Source: Kutzneria kofuensis
GTDB lineage: Bacteria > Actinomycetota > Actinomycetes > Mycobacteriales > Pseudonocardiaceae
Length of the DNA stretch: 64,000 bases
Reading direction: 5' to 3'
Assembly: GCF_014203355.1 (NCBI RefSeq)
Contig: NZ_JACHIR010000001.1
Location: forward strand, 2,048,038-2,112,037
Below the pieces are notes generated by a model, which worked only from the letters and a program-made list of their open reading frames with translations, did not search any database and had not been told where the DNA came from. Shown here one piece after another: positions 54,966-63,461 of the stretch. The position numbers and the translations under genes are program-made. Each line of letters begins with the position of its first letter. Position 1 is the stretch's first letter.

Positions 54966-57900
54966 TCACTTGTCGAACGGATTCGGCACCGGCGTGTTTC
55001 CCGCGTCACGATAGAAGGACACCCGGTTCCAGGCCGACGGCGTGCTCTTGATCTTGTACAGCTCCCAGTTCGTGTACTGGTACATCTCAGTGGGACCCTC
55101 GGGGCTGTCAGCCGCTTGGCCGGCCGCCGCCGCCTCGTCCTCCGCTCCCTCGGGGATGCCGTCCAGGTTGACATAGATCTTGGTTTCACCGTTGGTCAGG
55201 TAGTACTCGAATTCATCCCACCACTGCAGCTTGTTGATGTCCTTCCACAACCAGTCGGTGTAGGGCGTCGCCTCCACCTTCGTCGCGAATTTCGCCAACC
55301 AGTCCCACTCACCGTCGTATTCGGTCCACCCGAGCGCGATGGCCTTGCACGGACCGCTGGCCGCGTTCGGCCGAGCCGCGACGGAGCCGGCCGGCGTCCG
55401 GTCGACAGCACCACTCCGACCGGACGCGTTGGCGACGAAACCGCCGGCAACTCCGGCCGGACATGTCGCCAACGCGTCCTCGGCATCGCTGAAGATGTTG
55501 TACGCGTTGTCGCCGTAGAGGGCGTCCAGTGCCTCCGTGTCCACGAGAGCGTCGTCGAGCGCCGCGGCAACCCGAGCGGTGGTGAACGCACCGCCCGCGC
55601 CGATGCCGGCCAGCGTCATCCACGGGGTGAACGCGGCGCCGTCAGGAGTGATCGCCATGACCGCGAGCGCGCAGATCTCCGAGATGGCGCAGGCGGCCGT
55701 GGCGACGCCGCCGATCGTGGCAACCGCCAGGCCTGCGGCAAGGCCCAACAGCGCATCGATCGCCGGCACGAGCAGGTCCATCGTGCGGTTGCTCTGGAAG
55801 TTCGGATCCAGAACATCCTTCATGCAGGTCTGGAAGTTCTCGTTGACGACGCCGGTGTTGCCGCCCATCTGCAGCGACGCCTGCTGCATGCCTTGGCACA
55901 CCTCGGCGTTGGACAGCGCCTGACCCATCCGGTCGGCGATGGGCTGGCTGATCAGGTGGATGCAGTTGTCGTAGTCCGCGCCACCGTCGGGATGGTGCGC
56001 CTTGCACGACGCCGCCTGTTTGACCAGCGCGTCGGCCTTCTCGGCGTCGATCTTGCTGATCGCGGTCTTCGCGGTTTCCCGGGCCGCGGCCAGCGCGTCG
56101 TCGGCGGACTTGCCGGCGGCCCGGGCCGCATTGAATGCGACGCGGGACGAATCGTAGGCGTCGCTGGCGAACTGGCCGGCCTGGTATGCGGATGCGACGG
56201 CCCACTCGGCGGACTGTGCGGCCTGCCGGGCCGACCCATCGGCCGAGGCCGCCGCGTTGCGAGCGGTCGCGGCCGACGCGGCAGCTTGCTGCGCGGACTG
56301 TTCCGCCCGCGTGGCGGCATCGTGAGCCTGGTTCGCGAAGTTCTGTGCGGCCAGAGCGTCGGCGGCCGCCTGGTTCTTCGCGTTGGTGGCATCCTGGGCG
56401 GAACCACGCGCGTTGGCCGCCGCGAGCTGGGCGGCGTCCGCGTCCTGTGCCGCCTTCACCGCGATCTCGCTGGCCTGCTTCAGATATCCGAGAACCTCGG
56501 CGTCGTGCGTGGCCGAGTCGGAGTCGTGCTGCGCGGCGATGTACTGCGTCTTGGTCAGGAACTGGTTCAGGAACGCGGGCGGGCCGTCCAGCGCGGCTTG
56601 GGCGTCCGCCTTGAGCTCCGGGCCGGAATTCGGGTCGGCCAGCACGCGGTCGACCTTGATCCGCTGGTCGTCCGCTGCCGCCGGATACTGCCCGGCGGCG
56701 AGAAAATCGCGCAGCGCCTGGTCGGTGTTCGCGTCCAGCGCCTGCTGGGCGTTGCTCGCGACGGCGGTGCCGCCGGACTGCTGTGCCGCGGCCAGGATCT
56801 GGTTGACCGCAATCCGGTCATCGATGTAACGCTGCGGATAGTCCTTGTGCTGCAAGAAATTCTGCACATCGGCGTCCGAGCCGGCGAGCGCCGCCTTGGC
56901 CGCCGCCTGGAAGTTCGGCGTGGCGGTGGCCGCCAGGTTCTGCAGCGTCATGCGGTCGTCCTGGCCGGCGGCCATCGTGATGCCGCTGCGGACGAAGTCA
57001 AGTGCTTCGTCGTCGCTGCCCTGGAGCACGGAGGTCGCGGCTGCCTTGGTCCACGGCCCGCCCGTGTCGATCACCGCGAGTGCGACCTTGCGGGCGTCGG
57101 TGAGCGCGAGCGCGCGATCGGTGCCGGGCGCGTTGGCCTCGGCGATCAGCCGGTTGGTCTCCGCGGTTCGCGCCGCCGCCTGCGTGGCATCCCAGGCGAC
57201 CTTCGCGTTCTGTTGCGCCGCAATGTCCTTGGCTTCCTTGGCGGCCTCGTCGAGCTGCTCGGTCGAGGTCTGGATGCGGGCGGCGTCGGCGGCGCGAGCA
57301 GCATCGTAGACCTGTTGCGCCTGATTGGCGGCGTCGATCGCACGCTGGGCGGCAGCCGAGGCATTGTTCGCATGCAGGGTCGCCTTGTTCGCCGCATCGG
57401 TCGCTTGCCCAGCGTGCGCGGCCGCATCCTCCGCCGCTGCTGCCGCGGCGATCGCGTCCTGAGCCGCGAGGTTGGCGGCATCGCGAGACCGGTAGGCGGC
57501 GTCCGCGGCGGCATTGGCGAACGTCAGGGCGGCCTGCGACGCCACGTGTGCACGGTTCGCAGCGGCCCGGGCCTTGGCGGCGGCCGCTTTGGCCTGAGCC
57601 GCGTCAGCGCCCGCGTTCTCCGCGTCGGCGCTGGCCTGCGCGGCGGATTCCGCCGCGGTCGCTGCCTGGCTGCCGGCGTGATCGGCCGCGGCAGCGGCGG
57701 TGTGTGCCGCCTTCGCGGCGTCACCGGCCGCGGTCGCGGCGACGGAGGCCCGTTGTGCGCCAGCCGCTACGTCACGGGCGTTTTTCGCGGCTGTGGCAGC
57801 ATCACCGGCCTTGGTCTGATCCAGAACCGCAGCCGCGGCAGCGTTGTACGCGGCGGACGCGGCCTGGCCGGCCATCGACGCGGCCGATGCGGCGCGAGCC

Positions 57901-58886
57901 GCCGCGCTTGCGGCGACCCGGGCCGCCGCCGTCGCCGCGTTTGCCGCACCGACAGCCTCCTGTGCCGCGGCCGCCGCGTTGTCGGCGGCCACGGCGGCTT
58001 GTCGGGCCGCGTCCGTGGCCTGGTCGGCATGGTGCCCGGCATTCGCGGCCGCCGTCGCGGCCGCCGCGGCGGCCTGGCGTGCGGCTTCGGCTTCCTTGGC
58101 GGCGCGGTCGGCTTCCTCCTGTGCCGCGTGTGTCTCCCGGGCCGCCTCTTCGCCGGCGTCCTTCGCGACCCCGGCGAGTTGCTCGACCGTCGCCGTTTCC
58201 TGGTCGCGGGCGGCGGCCACCGCCCAGTCGTTGTCGATGAACTGGGTGAGCGCGTCGACCGAGTTGGCATCCAGCGCGCGCTGCGCGACCTTCTGCACCT
58301 CCGGGCCGCCGGACGCGAGGATCTGGTTCACCCGGATCCGCTGGTCGGTGGCGAACGGCGTCTGCCAGCCCGACGTGAGGAAGGCCTTGTACGCGTCGGT
58401 CGTGCCGGCGTCCAACGCCTGCTGGGCGGCCTTGTGCACCTCGGCGCCGCCGGCGGACATCAGCTGGTCGATGCGGATCCGCTGGTCGGTGGCAGCCGGC
58501 GTCTGCCAGCCCGACTTGATGAACGCCGGCAGGGCATCCGCCGCCGTGGAGTCCAACGCCTGCTGGGCTGCGGCCTGCACGGCCGGACCACCCGCGGCGA
58601 GCAGCCGGTCCACGTTGATCCGGTCGTCCACCTGCTTGAGGTGCACGATGCCGGTGGTCAGGAACGTGTGCACGTCGGCGTCGCTGCCGACCAGAGCCTG
58701 CGCGGCGGCCGCACGGACCATCGAACCGCCGGTGTGCAGCAACGACAGCACCTGGCTGCGTTCACGGGCTGGATCGATCGGTGTCGAATCGGCCGATGCC
58801 GTGGCCGGAACGGCCGTGAGCGACGCGACGAGCGCAAATCCGATCCCGAGCGCTACCGCACGAAATTCACGTCTAACCCGACTCAC
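54966..58886 (-). CDS. ALF-repeat polymorphic toxin 3 with unrecognised C-terminus
   Basis: A 1306-residue exported protein with the same architecture: signal peptide ending near VPATASA, a first ALF cluster (for example AAAQALVGSDADVHTFL), a long Ala-rich span, a middle ALF cluster, a second Ala-rich span, and a Cys-rich pre-toxin region (YDNCIH, AEVCQG, FQTCMK, ISEICALAVMAITPDGAAFTPW) that aligns with that of ALF2. The last ~170 residues are of a type I do not recognise: GWTEYDGEWDWLAKFATKV, DWLWKDINKLQWWDEFEYYL, then YTNWELYKIKSTPSAWNRV and VPNPF near the end. GTG 58886 has GGGGGG upstream. The immunity gene follows after 10 bp. Confidence 0.7.
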   Translation of the reverse strand: MSRVRREFRAVALGIGFALVASLTAVPATASADSTPIDPARERSQVLSLLHTGGSMVRAAAAQALVGSDADVHTFLTTGIVHLKQVDDRINVDRLLAAGGPAVQAAAQQALDSTAADALPAFIKSGWQTPAATDQRIRIDQLMSAGGAEVHKAAQQALDAGTTDAYKAFLTSGWQTPFATDQRIRVNQILASGGPEVQKVAQRALDANSVDALTQFIDNDWAVAAARDQETATVEQLAGVAKDAGEEAARETHAAQEEADRAAKEAEAARQAAAAAATAAANAGHHADQATDAARQAAVAADNAAAAAQEAVGAANAATAAARVAASAAARAASAASMAGQAASAAYNAAAAAVLDQTKAGDAATAAKNARDVAAGAQRASVAATAAGDAAKAAHTAAAAADHAGSQAATAAESAAQASADAENAGADAAQAKAAAAKARAAANRAHVASQAALTFANAAADAAYRSRDAANLAAQDAIAAAAAAEDAAAHAGQATDAANKATLHANNASAAAQRAIDAANQAQQVYDAARAADAARIQTSTEQLDEAAKEAKDIAAQQNAKVAWDATQAAARTAETNRLIAEANAPGTDRALALTDARKVALAVIDTGGPWTKAAATSVLQGSDDEALDFVRSGITMAAGQDDRMTLQNLAATATPNFQAAAKAALAGSDADVQNFLQHKDYPQRYIDDRIAVNQILAAAQQSGGTAVASNAQQALDANTDQALRDFLAAGQYPAAADDQRIKVDRVLADPNSGPELKADAQAALDGPPAFLNQFLTKTQYIAAQHDSDSATHDAEVLGYLKQASEIAVKAAQDADAAQLAAANARGSAQDATNAKNQAAADALAAQNFANQAHDAATRAEQSAQQAAASAATARNAAASADGSARQAAQSAEWAVASAYQAGQFASDAYDSSRVAFNAARAAGKSADDALAAARETAKTAISKIDAEKADALVKQAASCKAHHPDGGADYDNCIHLISQPIADRMGQALSNAEVCQGMQQASLQMGGNTGVVNENFQTCMKDVLDPNFQSNRTMDLLVPAIDALLGLAAGLAVATIGGVATAACAISEICALAVMAITPDGAAFTPWMTLAGIGAGGAFTTARVAAALDDALVDTEALDALYGDNAYNIFSDAEDALATCPAGVAGGFVANASGRSGAVDRTPAGSVAARPNAASGPCKAIALGWTEYDGEWDWLAKFATKVEATPYTDWLWKDINKLQWWDEFEYYLTNGETKIYVNLDGIPEGAEDEAAAAGQAADSPEGPTEMYQYTNWELYKIKSTPSAWNRVSFYRDAGNTPVPNPFDK

Positions 58887-59460
58887 ATACCCCCCTTTTT
58901 TTCGTCGGGAGGGCATGCCAAATTCGCACCAAACCGAAGCTGGCGCAAAAAGGCGATGGTTCCCCCCATTGCCTGGACGCGGGACGCGCGTGACTCGGAC
59001 ACTTTATCCAGACTTAACGAACCGGGTCCACCCACGCGAACGTGACGAAGGTCTCATACAGCGTCTCACAAGGCCGCAGGTCAAGCCCCTGTCGGCCGAT
59101 TGACATGCCCGACGCCACCACGAGCCCGTGCGCCCGATCTGTCCATATAATCACCAAGATGCAATTCGACACAGGGTTGATTTGTCGTGCCAACAATCGC
59201 ATTCGTTCAAATCGGTGAACAGCGGAGGCACCGTAGTGCAGGTCCATCAACTCCGCAACGGTGACACAAGTCAACGATCAGCCAAGCCGGCCACACTGAT
59301 CGAGCTCCTCGGTCCCGATGCTGCAGCTGTCCAGCACCGTGGACGGCCCGCCCCTGTGTCAGGCGGACGGGCTACCGCCGGCCGCGCCGGCAACCAACGC
59401 TCGACGGCTGTCGTCGACGCCCTTCTCGAACAGCGACTGCTCGACCGTCCAGTCCCCTGC
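58887..59460. other. Upstream region of ALF3 with no supported gene
   Basis: This 574-bp stretch precedes ALF3. The part next to the gene (58887-59220) is less GC-rich than the rest of the window and holds A- and T-runs, so it likely contains the ALF3 promoter. A minus-strand frame of 86 codons at 59014-59274 is open but lacks a ribosome-binding site or recognisable motif, so I do not call it. From 59221 to 59460 nothing codes convincingly; this part may be more decayed sequence continuing from the scar at 59461. Confidence 0.5.
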
Positions 59461-59546
59461 TACTTCTTGCCCTTGCCGCCCGCGTCCTCAGTGGACAGCG
59501 CCACCACCAAAGCCTGCCGGAGAGACCTCCACGCCGCCAACCACCT
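59461..59546 (-). pseudogene. Decayed copy of the 3' end of lepA
   Basis: These 86 bp align in the same orientation with 61083-61167, the last codons of lepA (the tail encoding [13 protein letters not shown] and the stop), at about 85% identity with one inserted base. The stop triplet and Lys-rich tail are recognisable. It is a direct repeat of the lepA 3' end, 1.6 kb away, and is joined directly to the SLOG-gene remnant that follows. Confidence 0.85.
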
Positions 59547-59550
59547 CAGT

Positions 59551-59653
59551 GGCCGCCAGCATCCACATGATCAACCTCGTCACCACGCCCTCGACCACGG
59601 CGCCCCCGTCACCGCGATCTGGCCCGACGGCTGTCAGCGGGACTGATTCAGCC
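59551..59653 (+). pseudogene. Deleted, frameshifted copy of the end of the SLOG gene
   Basis: Positions 59551-59576 match the segment encoding AASVHM of the intact gene (50259 onward); after a deletion of about 70 bp, positions 59577-59653 match 50350-50427 including the C-terminal codons for VTxIWPDGCQRD, the stop and a few bases beyond. One missing base in the CACC-ACG stretch shifts the frame. The stop codon of the Uma2 gene (59634-59636) lies inside this remnant. Confidence 0.85.
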
Positions 59654-60203
59654 GGCCCAGCAGGTCCGCCGGCGCCACCCGCACCGGGAACGGTCGCTCA
59701 GCGTCATAGGCATCGTCGCCCTTGACGTCGGCGACCAGCTCGTACTCGCCGGCCTCGGCCAGTTCGAACACCGTCAGCCTCGGGTCCAACGGGTCGACGA
59801 CCCAGTAGCTCTGCACACCCATCCGCTGGTAGGCGGCCTTCTTCGTGTTGAGGTCGTACAACGTCGTACTCGGCGACAGGACCTCCACCGCCAGCAGCGG
59901 CGCCACCGGCAGGTTCTTCTCTGTCAGGTCCTCGTTCCTCGCGACCAGGACATCGGGCTGCACCTCGTTGTCGTTCGCCGTCTGCACCGCGAACGGGGCT
60001 GGCAGCACGTGCAGATCATCGGGGCAGGCCGACTCGAGGCGCACGATCATCTGCGCGACCATCTTCTGGTGCCTGAGCCCAGGCGCCGGGCTCACGAAGA
60101 GCATCCCGTCGATGAGCTCGTAGCGACGCCCGTCATCGGGCATCACCTCCAGGTCCGCCACGGTGAGCGGCCCCGAGGGCATGTACGTGTCCATGGCTGT
60201 CAT
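59634..60203 (-). CDS. Uma2-family (DUF820) PD-(D/E)xK endonuclease-like protein
   Basis: A 189-residue protein with the Uma2 pattern: TVADLEVMPDDGRRYELIDGML (the conserved E-x-x-x-G), VQPDVLVAR with the catalytic Asp region, LAVEVLSPSTTLYDLNTKKAAYQRMGVQSYWVVDP with the E-V and D-x-x-x-K residues. Such genes are very abundant in actinomycetes and cyanobacteria, often scattered and mobile-element associated, with no proven function. Its last codons and stop lie in the decayed SLOG copy, so the C-terminus (GRLNQSR) is probably derived from the junction. Met1 or Met4 may be the start. Confidence 0.85.
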   Translation of the reverse strand: MTAMDTYMPSGPLTVADLEVMPDDGRRYELIDGMLFVSPAPGLRHQKMVAQMIVRLESACPDDLHVLPAPFAVQTANDNEVQPDVLVARNEDLTEKNLPVAPLLAVEVLSPSTTLYDLNTKKAAYQRMGVQSYWVVDPLDPRLTVFELAEAGEYELVADVKGDDAYDAERPFPVRVAPADLLGRLNQSR

Positions 60204-60387
60204 GGTCCCTCCTTATCCTCGCGAGGACCACTCCACCACGAGCCTCTGACAATACGGACCGCCGGTCCGCCGTCCGTGCCGAGCTTCACCCCATCAGGTG
60301 GTCTCTGGCCGCCACCTCGCGTCAACAAGATCCACCGGTTTGGTGATCAAGCCCGGCCCGTCCGTGCCCACGAGCCGGAGCGAGGCA

Positions 60388-61026
60388 CTATCTCTCGCCC
60401 CGACCGGATTCCGGCTCTACCGACCCGGATTCCGCTGCCCACATGTCCAGCGACTCCTCCAGGGCGGCCTGGAGCTGCTCGGTGTGTTCGCGCCGGTCGG
60501 CCCAAGCCTGGCTGTGGACGACCACCTCTCGCGCCTCGACGAGGGTGCTGTTGGTCAGGGATTGAACCGCTAGCACGCATTCGGCCTCAAAGAAACCCTT
60601 GGTGCGTAAGCGGGTCAGTACCTCCTCCATGCTGGCGCCGGCGGCCAGTTGGCGACGGCTCATGGCGAGCGCCTCCTCGTAGCCCCACTCCATCAGCTCC
60701 ACCCGGTACTCGGCTTGCCACTCGGTGACGAGGTCGACCAATTCCTGAGTGTGGGGGACGAACCAGGGATGGTCGCCGTACTCCCGTTCGGCGGCCGGGA
60801 TCAGGACATCGATCATCACCTGGACCAGCTCGGGTACCTGGTCCCGCTCGACGGAGTCGAAGTAGAACCACTGAAGCCCGCTGTCTGCCCGCGCACGCAG
60901 CGTGGCGGCGAGGCCGGGGTCCTGGACATGGCCGGCAACGGTGTTCAGGACCCAACCGAGCATGCCACGAGTGCAGCTCCAAGGTTCCGGATGCGGGCCA
61001 AAACCTACGTAGAAGTCGGCGGACAT
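60388..61026 (-). CDS. Orphan homologue of the ALF2 immunity protein with C-terminal extension
   Basis: A 212-residue cytoplasmic protein. Residues 1-107 are homologous to the whole ALF2 immunity protein (shared VGxGPxxExWxxxRG, VxHVxDPxLAATLR and LIPAAERE/LMPAAERE blocks). Residues 110-212 add an alpha-helical domain (EWGYEEALAMSRRQLAAGASMEEVLTRLRTKGFF, then VVHSQAWADRREHTEQLQAALEESLDMW). No toxin gene is next to it; the Uma2 gene and lepA flank it. It may neutralise toxins from neighbouring cells or be left from a lost cassette. Confidence 0.7.
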   Translation of the reverse strand: MSADFYVGFGPHPEPWSCTRGMLGWVLNTVAGHVQDPGLAATLRARADSGLQWFYFDSVERDQVPELVQVMIDVLIPAAEREYGDHPWFVPHTQELVDLVTEWQAEYRVELMEWGYEEALAMSRRQLAAGASMEEVLTRLRTKGFFEAECVLAVQSLTNSTLVEAREVVVHSQAWADRREHTEQLQAALEESLDMWAAESGSVEPESGRGER

Positions 61027-61081
61027 TCGATCACATCCTCCCCGATGCGACCGACAATGCTCCGCCGGCGGAGCAAAGGGA

Positions 61082-62923
61082 TTATTTCTTGCCCTTGCCG
61101 CCCGAGTCCTCAGTGGACAGCGCCGCCACGAAAGCCTCCTGGGGGACTTCGACGCGGCCGACCATCTTCATGCGCTTCTTGCCCTCCTTCTGCTTCTCGA
61201 GGAGCTTGCGCTTACGGGTGATGTCGCCGCCGTAGCACTTGGCGAGGACGTCCTTGCGGATGGCGCGGATGGTCTCGCGGGCGATGACGCGGGAGCCGAT
61301 GGCGGCCTGGATGGGGACCTCGAACTGCTGGCGGGGGATGAGCTCCCGCAGCTTGGTGGCCATCTTGGTGCCGTAGCCGTAGGCGGCGTCACGGTGGACG
61401 ATGGCGCTGAAGGCGTCGACGGCCTCGCCCTGGAGCAGGATGTCGACCTTGACGAGGTCGGAGGTCTGCTCGCCGGCCTCCTCGTAGTCGAGGGAGGCGT
61501 AGCCCCGGGTGCGCGACTTCAGGGAGTCGAAGAAGTCGAAGATGATCTCGGCCAGGGGCATGGTGTAGCGGAGCTCGACACGGTCCTCGGACAGGTAGTC
61601 CATGCCGGCGAGCTGCCCACGCTTGGACTGGCAGAGCTCCATGATCGCGCCGATGAAGTCGCTGGGCGCGATGATGGTGCACTTGGTGATGGGCTCGTAG
61701 ACCTCGGAGATCTTGCCGTTGGCCCAGTCGGACGGGTTGGTGACGATGTGCTCGGCCCCGTCGTCCATGATCACCCGATAGACGACGTTGGGCGCGGTGG
61801 AGATCAGGTCCAGGCCGAACTCCCGCTCCAGGCGGTCCCGGGTGATCTCCAGGTGCAGCAGCCCGAGGAAGCCGCAGCGGAAGCCGAAGCCCAGGGCGGC
61901 GGAGGTCTCGGGCTCGAAGGTGAGCGCGGCGTCGTTGAGCTGGAGCTTCTCCAGCGCCTCGCGCAGGTCGGGGTAGTCGGAGCCGTCCATCGGGTACAGC
62001 CCGGAGTAGACCATCGGCTTGGGGTCGCGGTAGCCGGCCAGCGGCTCGCTCGCCCCGTGCCGCTCGGACGTCACGGTGTCGCCGACCTTGGACTGCCGCA
62101 CGTCCTTGACGCCGGTGATCAGGTAGCCGACCTCGCCGACGCCGAGCCCGGCCGACGGCTTGGGCTCGGGCGAGATGATGCCGACCTCGAGTAGCTCGTG
62201 GGTGGCGCCGGTGGACATCATCTTGATCCGCTGCCGCGGCGTGATCTTGCCGTCGACCACCCGGATGTAGGTGACGACGCCACGGTAGGTGTCGTAGACG
62301 GAGTCGAAGATCATCGCCCGCGCCGGCGCGTCGGCCTCGCCGACCGGAGCCGGCACCTTGCGGACGACCTCGTCCAGCAGCTCCTTGACGCCGAGGCCGG
62401 TCTTGGCCGACACCCGCAGCACGTCCTCGGGCTCGCACCCGATGATGTGGGCCAGCTCCTTGGAGTACTTGTCCGGGTCCGCGGCGGGCAGGTCGATCTT
62501 GTTCAGCACCGGGATGATGGTGAGGTCGTTCTCCAGCGCCAGGTACAGGTTGGCCAGCGTCTGCGCCTCGATGCCCTGCGCGGCGTCGACCAGCAGGATC
62601 GCGCCCTCGCACGCCTCCAGCGCCCGCGACACCTCGTAGGTGAAGTCCACGTGGCCGGGCGTGTCGATCATGTGCAGCACGTGGTCCTGGCCGTCCAGCT
62701 GCCACGGCAGCCGCACGTTCTGGGCCTTGATGGTGATGCCGCGCTCGCGCTCGATGTCCATCCGGTCCAGGTACTGGGCCCGCATCGCCCGCTCCTCGAC
62801 CACGCCCGTCAGCTGCAGCATCCGGTCGGCCAGGGTGGACTTGCCGTGGTCGATGTGGGCGATGATGCAGAAGTTCCGGATCAGCTCCGGCGACGTGAAC
62901 GTGCTGTCGGCGAACGTGCTCAC
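61082..62923 (-). CDS. lepA: Elongation factor 4 (LepA)
   Basis: Ribosome-associated GTPase of 613 residues. G1 is [14 protein letters not shown], switch [19 protein letters not shown]4 NKIDLP; the Gly-rich [20 protein letters not shown] segment and the C-terminal domain specific to EF4 ([53 protein letters not shown]) are complete. GTG 62923 has GAGGAA upstream. The Lys-rich tail at the end is the part that is duplicated at 59461-59546. The mazF-like gene upstream is divergent. Confidence 0.97.
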   Translation of the reverse strand: MSTFADSTFTSPELIRNFCIIAHIDHGKSTLADRMLQLTGVVEERAMRAQYLDRMDIERERGITIKAQNVRLPWQLDGQDHVLHMIDTPGHVDFTYEVSRALEACEGAILLVDAAQGIEAQTLANLYLALENDLTIIPVLNKIDLPAADPDKYSKELAHIIGCEPEDVLRVSAKTGLGVKELLDEVVRKVPAPVGEADAPARAMIFDSVYDTYRGVVTYIRVVDGKITPRQRIKMMSTGATHELLEVGIISPEPKPSAGLGVGEVGYLITGVKDVRQSKVGDTVTSERHGASEPLAGYRDPKPMVYSGLYPMDGSDYPDLREALEKLQLNDAALTFEPETSAALGFGFRCGFLGLLHLEITRDRLEREFGLDLISTAPNVVYRVIMDDGAEHIVTNPSDWANGKISEVYEPITKCTIIAPSDFIGAIMELCQSKRGQLAGMDYLSEDRVELRYTMPLAEIIFDFFDSLKSRTRGYASLDYEEAGEQTSDLVKVDILLQGEAVDAFSAIVHRDAAYGYGTKMATKLRELIPRQQFEVPIQAAIGSRVIARETIRAIRKDVLAKCYGGDITRKRKLLEKQKEGKKRMKMVGRVEVPQEAFVAALSTEDSGGKGKK

Positions 62924-63011
62924 TGGGGCGGTTCCTCGGGAAAGCGGACGGGGGACACACTCCATGGTCCCATGCGTCCGGGGGTGGTCCGTACAGAATA
63001 GGGTGCGACCC

Positions 63012-63440
63012 GTGTCCGACCACGGTCCGGTTCCCCGTCCCGCGCACGGCGCGGTGACCCAGGTGCACGGCGCTGAGCGCCTGGCCAGGCTCGACTACTC
63101 GCCCGACCTGGACGGCCTGGCCGACCCGGGCGAGGTGGTCTGGGCCTGGGTGCCGTTCGAGGACGACCCGTCGATCGGCAAGGACCGCCCGCTGCTGGTG
63201 GTGGGCCGCACGGGCCGTTTCCTGCTGGCCCTGATGCTGTCCAGCAAGCCGCACGACGACTCGGCCGACTGGCTGGACCTGGGCTCGGGCGCCTGGGATC
63301 ACGACGGCCGGCCGTCCTGGCTACGCCTCGATCGGGTGTACGAGCTGCACGAGAACGACCTGCGTCGGGAGGGTGCCGTGCTGACCCCGGACCGCTTCGG
63401 CCGCGTCGTCGAGGCCCTGCGGGCCCGCGGCTGGCGCTGA
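63012..63440 (+). CDS. MazF/PemK-family protein next to lepA
   Basis: A 142-residue protein of the PemK/MazF fold: [41 protein letters not shown] matches the family opening (G-x-V-x-W-V-x-F ... K-x-R-P-x-L-V-V), and [34 protein letters not shown] matches the end. No antitoxin gene is adjacent and it is conserved beside lepA in actinobacteria, so it may be a domesticated or housekeeping member. GTG 63012 is used; the N-terminal 35 residues are low-homology. Confidence 0.8.
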   Translation: MSDHGPVPRPAHGAVTQVHGAERLARLDYSPDLDGLADPGEVVWAWVPFEDDPSIGKDRPLLVVGRTGRFLLALMLSSKPHDDSADWLDLGSGAWDHDGRPSWLRLDRVYELHENDLRREGAVLTPDRFGRVVEALRARGWR

Positions 63441-63461
63441 CCGAGTGAGCACGATCACAGC

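Noticed and set aside
59014-59274. Minus-strand 86-codon frame upstream of ALF3
   Set aside because: No ribosome-binding site and no recognisable motif; it lies in a less GC-rich promoter-like segment. Possible but not supportable.
59551-59653. Small real gene ending in WPDGCQRD
   Set aside because: It is a deleted and frameshifted duplicate of the end of the gene at 49939-50421 and has no start or intact domain.
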